A stretch of DNA of 64,000 nucleotides, taken from positions 116,375,380 through 116,439,379 of the forward strand of contig NC_047095.1 in assembly GCF_902459505.1 (NCBI RefSeq), written 5' to 3'. Shown here piece by piece: positions 39,230 to 50,340 of the stretch (positions are counted from its first letter, which is position 1; each line of letters starts with the position of its first letter). A model generated the notes under the pieces. It saw nothing but the letters and a program-made list of their open reading frames with translations, ran no database searches and had not been told where the DNA came from. Source of the stretch: Geotrypetes seraphini (lineage: Eukaryota > Chordata > Amphibia > Gymnophiona > Dermophiidae). The position numbers and the translations under genes are program-made.

Positions 39230-39957
39230 TCATGCCATTACGCGGGAAGTCATCATGCCATTGTATCGAGCGATGGTGCGTCCGCATCTGGAATACTGCG
39301 TGCAGTATTGGTCGCCATACCTCAAGAAGGACATGGCGGTGCTTGAGAGAGTCCAAAGGAGAGCGACGAAACTGGTAAGAGGGCTGGAACACTGCCCATA
39401 CGCCGAGAGGTTGGATAAGCTGGGGCTCTTCTCCCTGGAAAAAAGGAGGCTCAGGGGAGATATGATAGAGACCTTCAAGATCATGAGGGGCATAGAGAGG
39501 GTGGATAGGGACAGATTCTTCAGACTGAAGGGGACAACAGGTACGAGGGGGCACTCGGAGAAACTGAAGGGAGATAGGTTCAAAACAAATGCAAGGAAGT
39601 TTTTTTTCACCCAGAGGGTCGTGGACACTTGGAATGCGCTGCCGGAGGAGGTGGTCGGGCACAGTACGGTACAGGGATTCAAACAGGGATTGGACGGATT
39701 CCTGAGGGATAAAGGGATCGTGGGATACTGAGAGAAGTATCCAGGAAATAAGTATAGAAACCCGACCAGGTCGTGCATGTGCAAAACCGGAGGGTTAGGA
39801 CTTCGATGGGAAGATAGGACTTCAATGGGAAACCAGGGTGGCAAGGGGGCCCCTTCTGATGATTCAGACAGGTGACCTGTTTGGGCCGCCGCGGGAGCGG
39901 ACTGCTGGGCATGATGGACCTATGGTCTGACCCGGCGGAGGCACTGCTTATGTTCTT
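39230..39957 (+). mobile_element. CR1-type LINE 3' fragment
   Basis: A plus-strand frame of about 165 codons reads [59 protein letters not shown]. The 3' end is GCTTATGTTCTTAA. At its 5' end a 23-bp piece (from ACGCGGGAAGTCATCATGCC) is tandemly doubled (39218-39262). Confidence 0.9.
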
Positions 39958-39959
39958 AA

Positions 39960-40870
39960 TACTGAGCATTGCACAAAGCTGGCCAATGAGTGGCAATATG
40001 GACTATAGTCATTAAGCTGGCAAACGGTGCATAATCTGGACTGCAGTGGCATTTCTCTAAATATGTCTGGATAAAATTTAACCACATAGCTTTATGCAGT
40101 TGACTTTAGGAAAGCTTCTTGTATAGACTAACTTGCCCTTCTAATTTTACCCAGCCAGATAACGTTGTGATGGGTCCTGGGAATGTCTCCAAAATACCCA
40201 GACAAAATATAGATACTCAGAAGGGGTGGGGGCTGGAAAGCGAGACTGCAAAAACTATTCAGACAGACCCTTTGTATAGCAACCTCACTGCAGCTTTGGT
40301 CACTTACCATGACTATTGTAATGCTGACCATTAATATTCATGATTAAAAATGGCTCATGCTAGTTTGAAAACTGTTTGTGGTTGCTTGAACATATGATTG
40401 GGGGGGGGGGGAGAGAATTACTAACCGTGGTATAACAATATTGCAAGGTCACCAATCATGACAGGACCACAGATACATTTTTCTCCTATCACAGTTTTTG
40501 CTAATAACCAGTGGTTAATGACTCTTTATTTACCAAGATCATTGCTTCAGCTACCAATACGAAGAGGCTCCCAGAATTCTGCCATGAAAGCAGGCACAGA
40601 ATCTAAAAATAGCTCTTTGACTGCTGGAAATGGCACGATGAAGACCATTCTCCTGAATGCAAGCCTCACCACTCTCTCTAGGACACACTTGCCAAACTTT
40701 CTATGGCTGTGACTCATTTCTACAGGCACCCACCCCAGCTGAAACCCCATGGGAGAGGGGGATTGTCACAACCTAGTTTGGGAAGCCCTGCCCTAGGATC
40801 TTCTTACTAAATCAGAAAGAATTTCTCCAATACCTTATGCAGGTGAAATAGTGGTGCTGACATTCAAATT
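39960..40870. other. Intergenic, nothing recognised
   Basis: No repeat family or coding signal was recognised; a G-run lies at about 40400-40410. Confidence 0.4.
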
Positions 40871-40925
40871 CTTCAGTGCATTACATTACATTAGAGATTT
40901 CTATTCCGCCATTACCTTACGGTAC

Positions 40926-41545
40926 CCTGGAAAAAAAATCTAAATCTCTGGAACAGCCTAGCTCCTCATATCAGAGCCCTTAACCCTTTCAGGACCATAA
41001 GGATCGTAGGCCAATTTTTGTGGTTTTGACGACATTTTTATGGTAAAAAGGGCTTGCAGATGCCAAAAAATTGATTTTTTTTTGTGAAATATCATTATTT
41101 TTATTTAAAAAAATCACACTTCTGGCTTATGGACAGTGTGGCAAGTGAATCTTCTCGTCAATCTGGCAACGACGCTAATGAATGAATGTCGGAACCAGTT
41201 TGTTTACATAAAGGCAGTATCATATGGAATCCGTACATATCAAATTTAGAACTGTAGGCTATCCCAATCAAAATTTATAGGATTTTAAAGTTATAGGACA
41301 AATATGTCCCTTGGTCCTGAAAGGGTTAAAGGGCTTCTTAACTTTAGAAAAGTTATAAAAACCTATCTCTTTGCCTAGTCACTCCCTCAACCCTTCACCA
41401 GCATCAGTAAGTAATCCTGTGAAGATATATATTACAACACACTGTACGTAAGCCCTATATTGTAACACTGTGAATGTAAACAGTAACCAGTTCCAAGCTC
41501 TTTGGGGAGGACGAGATAGAAATCTAAATAAATAAACAGACAGGA
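40926..41545 (+). mobile_element. L2-like LINE 3' end split by a piggyBac MITE
   Basis: A SLWNSLAPHIRAL-like peptide at 40941-40980 continues after 41330 with a KPISLPSHSL-like remnant, a 3' UTR (CCAAGCTCTTTGGGGAGGAC) and the tail CTAAATAAATAAA. A minus-strand LINE tail with (ATTAC)n lies directly to the left (40877-40925). Confidence 0.65.
40984..41325. mobile_element. piggyBac-type MITE
   Basis: 342 bp, starts CCCTTTCAGGACC, ends GGTCCTGAAAGGG, flanked by TTAA on both sides (40980-40983, 41326-41329). TTAA duplication with CCC termini is diagnostic of piggyBac. No transposase. Confidence 0.9.
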
Positions 41546-41549
41546 CAAA

Positions 41550-42977
41550 AAGTCAGCAGGTGATTCTGTTTTTATTTCCAAAATATCTCTTTCATAATAC
41601 AAATAAAATGTATCACACAGATAGAAAAAAAGAAAAAAGTTTCATCTGGTCTCCAGATCGTACTGATCACAACAAAGAGAAACAAAAGCCCCACCTTCCA
41701 ACACAAAAAATGCACACACAACTATCTTGCTATTCCAGCCATCTTACTTGGGTTTGAACATAACCAAAACAGAATGTGTCTTCAGTTGGCAAATATCCAT
41801 ACAGTAAAAATCTCCCCAAATTAAATACTAATATTTGTCAGCATGTTTCTACTGGCTCCTACTGTCTTTCTCTCCAGTTTCAGAGAGGGGAGGGAGGGAT
41901 GAAGGAAGCTGGTGAACTAAACCCATCGCTTCAGCCTGACCATCATGAAATAAGCCTGGTGGATCTGCCCAGATCTAAAATTAACTGACTAGGAAAATCC
42001 AGCAGCTCAAACTAGTTATTAGAACAAGGGCGAAGTATATTTTAACAGAAAAACCCACCTCCGTCCCTATTTACAACCAAATTTTAAGAGCTTCAGGAAC
42101 GTTGGACATGTAGCTTCAAACTAGAGAATGACACGGGGACAAATTTTTCCCCATCCCCGAGATTTCTTTTCCTGTCTCTGCCCCAGTCCTGCAAGCTCCA
42201 GCCTCATCTGCACAAGCCTCAAACATTTTAAAATCATAAATGTTTGAGGCTTGTGGGGTTAAGCCAGAGCTTACAGGAAGGGGCAGGGGCGGCGAAATTA
42301 AGTTCCTGTGGGGACAGGAAAAAATTTGTCCCAGTTTCATTCTCCACTTCAAACACCAAAGTCAGGAATCCTGGAAACTACAGTTATTAATCTTTCAAAA
42401 TAAAGAGGTTCTTTTTTTTTTAATTATGGAATTTGATCCGACATACCGGTCTGCTTAAAGACCCGGTCCAAAGGGTCACAGCTGGTGAGAGAATAGACAA
42501 GGATTCAGTGGCAGTTTACCTGAAGGCTTCATTTTTGAAAACCCATTTCAATATTTCCTAATTCAATCTACAAGAATATTGCAGCCCTGGTATACCATTT
42601 TCAGTGCTGCTGTCATCACCTTGAACCATTTTTCAGGACAGGGCAGATATGGTTCTGCATTCGCTTGCACTAGTGGTTCTCAACTCTATATCACGCCCAA
42701 GTGCACCTGTTCTTCGAGACATCACATACATTGATCAGCTTGGCTCTCAGCTGAAATGTATGCAAGTACGACTCATGTATGTCTTATCTTCACTGCTCTA
42801 AAAACAGGGCTGTGTGAAGACTGTAGTTAAGAATCGGTGTTTTGGGTAGATGCTGGGATTTGTTTTATGTGTAGGGAAAATGGGAGGAGAAATATATTGG
42901 GCAGGGTCATATCACCAATGACCCTGCTTGCCTGCTCCATCCAATCCAATTCTGTGCAAGCCACTCTGGTAGCGACA
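41550..42977 (-). other. LSM2: Candidate LSM2 3' UTR
   Basis: The nearest minus-strand AATAAA I see downstream of the stop is at 41572-41577, in apparently unique sequence directly after an L2-like LINE tail. If used, the 3' UTR would be about 1.4 kb and would contain the hAT MITE at 42122-42346. A shorter UTR with a variant signal cannot be excluded. Confidence 0.3.
42122..42346. mobile_element. hAT-type MITE (GAGAATGACA family)
   Basis: Starts TAGAGAATGACACGGGGACA, ends CATTCTCCA in inverted form, flanked by CTTCAAAC (42114-42121, 42347-42354). Complete reference copy for the family; other copies at 22.8, 32.0, 45.0 and 45.9 kb. Confidence 0.88.
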
Positions 42978-43103
42978 TCACTGCTTCTGCTGCATGGCTT
43001 CTTTGCGGGCTGCGTCTTGCAGGAGCTGGGTATCCACCTCGTCTGCCGGCAGCTGCACATAGCGTACCACCGAGCCTCGGATGAAGCAGTTCTTCACGGA
43101 CAA
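42978..43103 (-). CDS. LSM2: LSM2 coding exon 5 (residues 55-95 and stop)
   Basis: Encodes LSVKNCFIRGSVVRYVQLPA then DEVDTQLLQDAARKEAMQQ and KQ-stop. The Sm2 RG is at residues 63-64. The stop TGA is at 42978-42980. Confidence 0.97.
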   Translation of the reverse strand: MSVKNCFIRGSVVRYVQLPADEVDTQLLQDAARKEAMQQKQ

Positions 43104-46100
43104 CTGAAAGGGAACATGGCAACGAGACAAGAATAGAAAAGAGCAAGATCAGACGAACCCCATTTCATTCAAATAGGTTTTAAGAAGGATTTGTACAATT
43201 TCCTGGCAGAAAAGTTCATAGTCTGTTATTGAGACAGACATAGGGGAAGCCACTGCTTGCTCTGGATCGGTAGCATGGAATGTTGCTACTCTTTGGGATT
43301 TTGTTACACTCTGGGATTCCATAATCTTGCTATTCTTTGAGATTCTGTCTAGAATGTTGCTACTTTTTGGGTTTTGGCCAGGTACTAGGGACCTGGATTG
43401 GCCACCATGAGAACAGGCTACTGGGCTTGATGGACCATTGGTCTGACCCAGTAAGACTATTCTTATGTAATCCAGGTGCTTTACAGCTCCAGGTCAGTAG
43501 TTCTCAATGCAGTTTTTTCAGATCTCCATAACAAATAGATTTGCATATACATATCTCATGCATATGTCTCAAGCATTTTGCTCACAGTTTTTTCTTTTAA
43601 GTAGGTTATACAATGGCTTCCCCCTTTTCCCTAGCAAATTTTAAAGTAATCTAACCTTATCGTTTTACCTCCCCAATTTATATTAATTGTAAAAACTTTG
43701 GTTTTATATTTGCGGTATATTAAATAAATTGAACTTGAACTAGCTGGGATTTTAGTCTTCACTCCCGGCCCGATCGCCAAAGTTAGATTTTCAGGATACC
43801 CACAAAACTATGCACGAGAAAGACTTACACACGGTGAATGTATTAGGCATGCATGTCTCCCATGCAAATTCATTAAGGATATTCTGAAAACATGGCCTGT
43901 TGGCTACGACCAAGGTAATAAAGATAGTGAGTACTGAGTTGAGAACCACTCTTGAGATACACACATGCAAAAGCCATCTTGGGGGTGCAGAAGTCAGGAG
44001 AATATTTACACTTGGATGATAAAAATGGAAAGATGTGACAAACTGGGGATTAGAACTGAATCAGAGACGCAGGGTCTTGCCCAAGGTTCCGTTTAGGATT
44101 TAAGACTCAAATCAGGATTTACCATGTGTGGATACTTCTCAGGGTCTGTCACGCTGATATCAGTCAATTTGATATTCAAGTACTGCCAGCAAAAGAAAAA
44201 AAGAAAATGGGAGTTAATTTGTAGTTACCGATTTTTCCGTCTGCAACTAGTAATTCCCACCAATAGATAACTGATTAGTCAACAGAGCGATTCAGATGAG
44301 GCAGGGCTCTTCAGTGCAAGGCCCAAGAGCCACTGGTGGCCCTCAAGAGTGTCTGTATCATCATTATGGGCTTTTTTTCACTACTCTGCTTCTCTTACAC
44401 CAGGAAAGGGGACATGGATGGGGGAAGCAGCTGCATGCTCAAAGGACAAGAAAATGTATTTGGAAATGCCCACCTTGCTGAAGATATGCGTACGCCCAGT
44501 GATTAATTTGAAGGCAGGCTAGTGGACACACATTGGTCACCACTGTTTCCGCATACGAAGATATTTGGCGACTCTTCAGCTCATTTGGATCCAAAGTGAC
44601 CTTGGCTTACAAATTAGTCAAGACCACTGAGTTAAGAGGAAGCTATATTGGGGAACTTCCAGAAGAGATTTAAAAATATTTTCCAGCAGCGATCAGGAGA
44701 CAGATATTGAACACCTGACCCTACGAAGCTGCATATCAAAGAAAATCCTCCAAACCAGTATTCAAGCAATCAAATCTAATAAAAAAAGGTTTTTAAAGCC
44801 CTCGTAATTAGTGAGAGGAAAAACAGCACCAGCAGCGTCAGAAAAAAACCTCAAAAGTTTTGATTACTGCACTAAACCATTACAAGTCATTCAAAACAAT
44901 TTTTAAATTGCAAAATTTCAAAAAAGAATAACAAAACCCCCACAAAAAACCCAGTTATAGGGAAGACATCCAAAGTAGAGAATGACACGGGGACAAATTT
45001 TTTCCTGTCTTCCCAGCGAGTTCTTTTTCTGTCCCTGTCCCATTCCTGAAAGCTCTGTCCTCATCTGCACAAGCCTCAAACACTTTAAAATCCTAAGTGT
45101 TCGAGGCTTGTGCGATTAAGAGCCCAACACCATTGGCAGTCTCTCTCACATTAAGCTGAATGCTAGTGCCAAACCAACTACATAAAAGAAGGGAGGGAAA
45201 AGCCATGCACTTCCTTACCTGGTCAACCGAATGCAGCGTCCCACAAATACTGTAACAGACAAAACAGAAGTAAATCACACATTCACATGGACCGTGCAAC
45301 AAGGTATTAATTGCATATAAACAGGCCAAAAGCACAATAAGTCAAGGATGGAAAAAGCCCCTTCCACCATCCACGAATGGATATAAGGTGTTCAGGCTAA
45401 AACCTCATAGGCAGGAAAAACCATCCTTGATATTGTATATTTAACTTAGGCTCTGTGCGATTCAAAAACTAGTGTGCAACAAAATAGATGAAGAAACTTC
45501 AACTTATTTTGCAAAACAGACCAAAGAGAAGGTCATTACAAAAAAAATCCTGTAACGCCAATGTAAATAAGGCAAGAAGACATGGGATGTCCTTACCTTT
45601 TGTAAACAATATTGCAGATGGGGGGGGGGCTACTCTGAAATGGCATCTAGAGAGCCAGATGTTCTAGAATAGAATCTAAGTCAGCATTTCGGTACAAACG
45701 CTTACATCTGGCCAGTGGCGGGCATAAACATGCTTGTAAATGTCGCAGAGACAGCACATCATCACTGGCGTGCTCACCTCCCATGTGACTATGGAATGAA
45801 AAATGCTGGACTGAGGTTCCTTTGAAGAGTTTTGTGAGTGAATAACAGAAACTAGAGGATGACACGGGGACAAATTTTTCCCCGTCCCAGCGGGAACTCG
45901 TTTTCCCATCCTGTCTCTGCCCCGTTCCTGCAAGCTCCATCCTCATCTGCACAAGCCTCAAACACTTTAAAATCGTAAGTGTTTGAGGCTTGTGGGGTTA
46001 GGGCAGAACTTAGAGGAACGGGGCAGGGACAAAACTCACGGAGACGGGGCTGGGAAACTGAGTTCCTGCGGGGACATATTTGTTTCCGTGTCCAACACAA

Positions 46101-49100
46101 ACTTAGCAGTTACTTGAATTCAACTGCAGCTGGATGCCAACTATTTGAAATGCACTGTGGTGTTTAAAAATCTGCCTACATTTTCCTCTTACATTAAACA
46201 CAAGTATGTTGACCAACTTGTTTTATTTTCATTAACGGGTTTTGTGTTAAAATCTTCATAAAAATAAGTCCGTTTTACAGAAAGCAAAAGTGATTGTCAT
46301 AGTGCTAATTACATTTAAGATAGGTAAAGATTTTGTTTGTAGTGCAGTGTCTCCATAACATCAACATATTTCTGCTGAACGAATCCTCTTTTAACCCTGA
46401 CCTAAGCATGGGTTAGTACATATTTATGCTTTTAGGGCTCAACATGATCGCTGGAATTATATAGTGTAAGCACTGTATATCTGTGGAGATCTGGAGCGGG
46501 GGTATAACCAAATTTGAACAGAAGCTACTACAAGGCAGGATTATGCAGTCAATGTCTTTGCAAATCACTTGCGGCCTCCAAGCGTCCCATGTGTTCTGGC
46601 AGGCAAAGAGTGCAAATAGTTAAAGCAGATTTGAAGCACACACCTTAAGTCATTCTTCAGCTCCACCACCACATCCTTTCCCACCAGAGATTTGAAGAAA
46701 GAGTAGAAGAGCTGCAGCAGATGGTAAAGACAAAAACAGAGAAATAAACCATAAATAAATATACATATATATTTAAATATTCCTAAAGAAGATAAAGGAA
46801 AAGGAACCGTAGCAGGAGATTTAGATCTCACAGCCATCCTGGAAACATCTCAACAAGAAGAAATTATGGGAAGAGCAACTTTATTGGTAACCTTTGTTTT
46901 TCAACAAGATAAGGAAGCAGTTCTTCGTCTATTCTATAAAACTGACAATTCAGAATTTCATGGTTCAAAAGTCTCAATTTTTCCTGATGTATCAAAATGG
47001 ACTCAAGATAGACGAAAGAAATTTTTAATTTATCATCAGCCAATTTTGAGTATAGGAGCAACTTTTCAGTTACGCTTTCCCTGTAAATGCTGTATTACCT
47101 ATCAGAATAATAGATATATATTTTATGAACCTGATCAGTTGAAATTTTTTCTTGAGGGTAAGGCAGCTGGTTAAGCTCCAATCCCCTCCATGCCTTTTCT
47201 ATTAACCAGGATGATAATTTAATTTAATCCAACTGTTTGATCTCCTAATTTAATTTGAATGAACATTTCTTGGAAAACCAACTTCCCTTGGAGGTGTAGG
47301 ATTCTCTCTCCCTAGTTTGTGGACTATGAACTTAGTTAAATTTGTGGAATCTTTGATTTATAATTTATGTTATGTTTCTTCTTAAATGTTTATTTCTATT
47401 ACATTGTTGTTTAACAATTTGTAAAATTATAAACAAATTAAAAAAAAATATATATATATACACACACACGACTGGAGACAATTTTTTCAGTTACAGTTCC
47501 ACAAATATGGAACTCACTACCATCTTATATTAGGGAAGAAAGGATCCTTAATAGATTCAAATGAACACTAAAATGTCGGCTATATAAAGATGTACTTGAA
47601 TCTTGAAACTTTTGCCCGGCTTGCTCATCTTTATTGGATAAAAACCTCCCTTCCCTTTCTGTTCTTACCTTCTTTTCTTTAATTTGTAGTTCCACCCGTT
47701 TTTCCTTTTGTACTTGTCTGTTTTGTCCACCTCTTATTGTAATGAATGTAGTCTCAGAGAACGAAATCCAGAAGGCCTTGAGCATGTGCAGATGCTCAAG
47801 GCCCAGCCCAGGCAAGGGGTGGGATCTCTCCTTAAATGGCACCGGCACGCAGCGGGTGGAGGAGGGGGGTGATGGAGCAGCACCGGTAGCCTCGGGGGGG
47901 GGGGGGGGAGGAGGAGGTGAAACAAATCAAAGCGAATTTCCCTTACTTCCTATGGGGAAACTCAATTTGATATACGAGCAATTTGGTTTACAAGCATGCT
48001 TCTGGAACGAATTATGCTCGTAAACCAAGGTTCCACTGTATATATTAATATTAGACCCTAGTGTGAAATTATGTATTGTGCTGAAATTGTGCTGAAATTA
48101 TGTATGTTTAACTTGTAACCTGTTCTGAGCTCTTTGGGGACAACGGCATAGACAACAAAATATAATTAAATGAATAAATATCAAGCTCATTATTTCACAC
48201 AACCACACTTAATTTACTAAAACAAAGTTATTAATAGCTTTCTAAAATTTTTACTTTTATATTACATTAGTTTCTTTTATTCCGCCAATACCTTGCGGTT
48301 CTAGGCGGATTACAAAAGGAAGAGATTCTGGTCATTTCCAGAAGATTACAGGGAAGCTTTTGGTAGGTATGGGGGGGACTGGGAGAGCCTTCCATTTCTT
48401 TCAGGGAGAGGGAGGGTGAATTGCAAATAGTGAGGTGGGGGGGTTGGGGTCTGCCTAGGTGAGTTTAAGCAGGCGCTCACCAATCAGACAGGAGCCTGAT
48501 TAAACTTGGTGCATAAAGTTAGGGCTGCTTTTTTTTCTGTCCTAATTTTCTGTGCTTACCTAGCTCACTGCTTTTCTAACTGTTTCCACTAACTGGCTAG
48601 GTCCATATTTCACCCTGTGTCTGCCCCTCCCCATCCCTAACCTTGCTGGTTGTGTTGGCTGTTCAGCAGCAATATGCATGACACCCTGTTTGTGTAGATT
48701 GTAGGCTCATTGGAGCAGGGACTGTCTTCTCTGCGACTCTGTACAGCGCTCGGTACACCTGGTAGCGCTCTACAAATAATTCATTGTAGTAGTGTGAAGA
48801 GTTTCAGTCTCTGAGAAGCCGAGCTGGGATTGTGATGTCATAACGCCACATTCCACCAATAAGAGCCAACCTCCTCAGTGATGTCACAATGGCTTGATTG
48901 TCCTGTATTCTCCCACCGCCCACCTGCTTAACCGTTCCCCTTAAGTGTATCTATGACATCCTATCTGTCTGTCTTGGCTGTTTAGATTGTAAGCTCTTTG
49001 GAGCAGGGACTGTCTTCTCTGCGACTCTGTGCAGCGCTCGGTACACCTGGTAGCGCTCTAGAAATAATTCATAGTAGTAGCGTGAAGCGTTTCAGTCTCT

Positions 49101-50144
49101 GAGAAGCCGAGCTGGGATTGTGATGTCATAACGCCACATTCCACCAATAAGAGCCAACCTCCTCAGTGATGTCACAATGGCTTGATTGTCCTGTACTCTC
49201 CCACCGCCCACCTGCTTATCTATGACATCCTATCTGTCTGTCTTGGCTGTTTAGATTGTAAGCTCTTTGGAGCAGGGACTGTCTTCTCTGTGACTCTGTG
49301 CAGCACTCGGTACACCTGGTAGCGCTCTAGAAATAATTCATAGTAGTAGTGTGAAGCGTTTCAGTCTCTGAGAAGCCGAGCTGGGATTGTGATGTCATAA
49401 CGCCACATTCCACCAATAAGAGCCAACCTCCTCAGTGATGTCACAATGGCTTGATTGTCCTGTACTCTCCCACCGCCCACCTGCTTATCTATGACATCCT
49501 ATCTGTCTGTCTTGGCTGTTTAGATTGTAAGCTCTTTGGAGCAGGGACTGTCTTCTCTGTGACTCTGTGCAGCACTCGGTACACCTGGTAGCGCTCTAGA
49601 AATAATTCATAGTAGTAGTGTGAAGCGTTTCAGTCTCTGAGAAGCCGAGCTGGGATTGTGATGTCATAACGCCACATTCCACCAATAAGAGCCAACCTCC
49701 TCAGTGATGTCACAATGGCTTGATTGTCCTGTACTCTCCCACCGCCCACCTGCTTAACCGTTCCCCTTAAGTGTATCCATGACATCCTATTTGTCTGTCT
49801 ATTGTAAGCGCTTTGGAGCAGGGACTGTTTTCTTTGGGACTCTGTACAGCGCCGCGTACATCTGGTAGCGCTATAGAAATAATTCATAGCAGTGGTAATA
49901 GTTGCATGCGAGATCAGAAGCGACTGCACCGAGGACGAGGCCCACGAGCAGCCACTCGGCAAACACAGGCACGGACGCAGCCCACGTGACAGAACGCTCA
50001 GCTCCTTCCCAGAACCCAACGCGCTGGAAAAAAAACCCCACAGACGCGGGGTTCGGCGCGCGCTCGGCACAGCACCTATAAGCGCGTGGTCGTACCACTT
50101 GCACCCCGAGGGGAATCGCGGAAACCGTCCCTTCTCCTTACCAT
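42978..50144 (-). CDS. LSM2: U6 snRNA-associated Sm-like protein LSm2 (five coding exons)
   Basis: LSm2 is a subunit of the LSm2-8 ring that binds the U6 snRNA 3' tail in the nucleus and of the cytoplasmic LSm1-7 ring that promotes decapping and decay of mRNA. The exons join to exactly 95 codons plus stop, the usual length. The protein starts MLFYSFFKSLVGKDVVVEL and carries both Sm motifs: Sm1 across KDVVVELKND...CGTLHSVDQYLNIKL and Sm2 as CFIRGSVVRYVQL. The C-terminus is ARKEAMQQKQ against human ARKEALQQKQ. All introns are GT-AG; each holds transposon fragments. It is next to VARS1 in the same orientation, as in the human MHC class III region. Confidence 0.98.
43165..43470 (+). mobile_element. 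CR1-type LINE 3' end
   Basis: From TTTTAAGAAGGATTTGTACA to TGACCCAGTAAGACTATTCT; related to 2222-2356 and 58085-58215. Lies in LSM2 intron 4. Confidence 0.7.
43495..43950. mobile_element. hAT-like element with inner LINE tail
   Basis: Ends CAGTAGTTCTCAA and inverted TTGAGAACCACT. A LINE-tail-like stretch ending AAATAAATTGAACTTGAACT (about 43605-43740) sits inside. No clear 8-bp duplication. Confidence 0.45.
44123..44182 (-). CDS. LSM2: LSM2 coding exon 4 (residues 35-54)
   Basis: Sixty bases encoding YLNIKLTDISVTDPEKYPHM, identical to the human peptide as I recall it. Acceptor GCTGGCAG, donor GTAAAT. Confidence 0.97.
44975..45120. mobile_element. GAGAATGACA hAT MITE, left half
   Basis: TAGAGAATGACACGGGGACA through CTGCACAAGCCTCAAACAC and the start of the inverted arm; the right arm is lost. 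Lies in LSM2 intron 3. Confidence 0.7.
45219..45249 (-). CDS. LSM2: LSM2 coding exon 3 (residues 24-34)
   Basis: A 31-bp microexon encoding (S)ICGTLHSVDQ, between acceptor TGTTACAG and donor GTAAGG. It completes the split Ser codon from exon 2 exactly. Confidence 0.96.
45853..46100. mobile_element. GAGAATGACA hAT MITE
   Basis: TAGAGGATGACACGGGGACA at left, inverted arm through GGGGACATATTTGTTTCCGTGT at right. Lies in LSM2 intron 2. Confidence 0.75.
46644..46711 (-). CDS. LSM2: LSM2 coding exon 2 (residues 2-24)
   Basis: Encodes LFYSFFKSLVGKDVVVEL then KNDL and two bases of a Ser codon. The acceptor is CTGCTGCAG and the donor GTGTGT. 68 bp. Confidence 0.96.
46755..47449 (+). mobile_element. 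L1-type element retaining ORF1, no ORF2
   Basis: A plus-strand frame encodes the C-terminal part of an L1 ORF1 protein (LLVTFVFQQDKEAVLRLF, SIFPDVSKWTQDRRKKF, PCKCCITYQNNRYIFYEPD), stops at 47172-47174, and after about 265 bp of 3' UTR ends in poly(A) (about 47440). No ORF2 sequence follows. Its layout resembles mammalian HAL1 elements. Lies in LSM2 intron 1. Confidence 0.7.
47466..48180 (+). mobile_element. L2-like LINE 3' end interrupted by a MITE
   Basis: FFSVTVPQIWNSLPSYIREE then a lysine-rich tail marks the RT C-terminus. A mariner-like MITE half (about 47755-48041) splits it from the 3' UTR ending GAGCTCTTTGGGGACAACGG and AATGAATAAAT. Confidence 0.65.
47755..48041. mobile_element. Partial copy of the CAGTGGTACC mariner-like MITE
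   Basis: Contains GGCCTTGAGCATGTGCAGATG and ends GTAAACCAAGGTTCCACTG before TA, matching the inner and right parts of the 26-kb element. The left arm is missing. Confidence 0.7.
48660..49900 (+). repeat. Tandem array of an L2-like 3' UTR unit (269-288 bp)
   Basis: The word AGATTGTAAGCTC (first unit variant) starts units at 48696, 48984, 49253 and 49522, with a partial unit at about 49800. Units hold GCTCGGTACACCTGGTAGCG, a (TAG) tract, TGTGATGTCATAACGCC and CAGTGATGTCACAATGGC. The middle units are nearly identical. Lies in LSM2 intron 1. Confidence 0.93.
50142..50144 (-). CDS. LSM2: LSM2 coding exon 1 (initiator Met only)
   Basis: The minus strand reads GCGACGATG followed by the donor GTAAGG (50136-50141), so only the ATG is coding in the first exon. 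Exon 2 begins with CTC for Leu2, giving M|LFYSFF, which is the known start of LSm2. The 5' UTR extends right toward the TCTCGCGAGA motifs. Confidence 0.9.
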
Positions 50145-50340
50145 CGTCGCTCCGGCCTTTCCCACGCTTCCTCCAGGGCTTTTTTTTTTTTTTCTTCGGT
50201 TCGTTTAAATCCGCCTCTTTCTTTGCTCTCGCGAGAGTCGCCTGACGGAACCAAGAAGGGAACGGTTATGACGTCCAGGTCATTTCCGCTAGCGCGGGTC
50301 AGGACGCTCCAACTCTCGCGAGATTTGGAGGGAGCGCCGG
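50145..50340 (-). promoter_or_regulatory. LSM2: LSM2 promoter with paired TCTCGCGAGA palindromes
   Basis: Two exact copies of TCTCGCGAGA lie at 50227-50236 and 50314-50323 in a CpG-rich, TATA-less block just upstream of the LSM2 start codon. This motif is a known vertebrate core-promoter element bound by BANP and reported for KAISO, typical of housekeeping and often divergent promoters. A near-CRE TGACGTCC is at about 50269. Confidence 0.75.

Noticed and set aside
35066-42977. A VWA7 or other class III gene between VARS1 and LSM2
   Set aside because: No exon with splice sites and recognisable peptide was found; VWA7 in human lies beyond the other end of VARS1.
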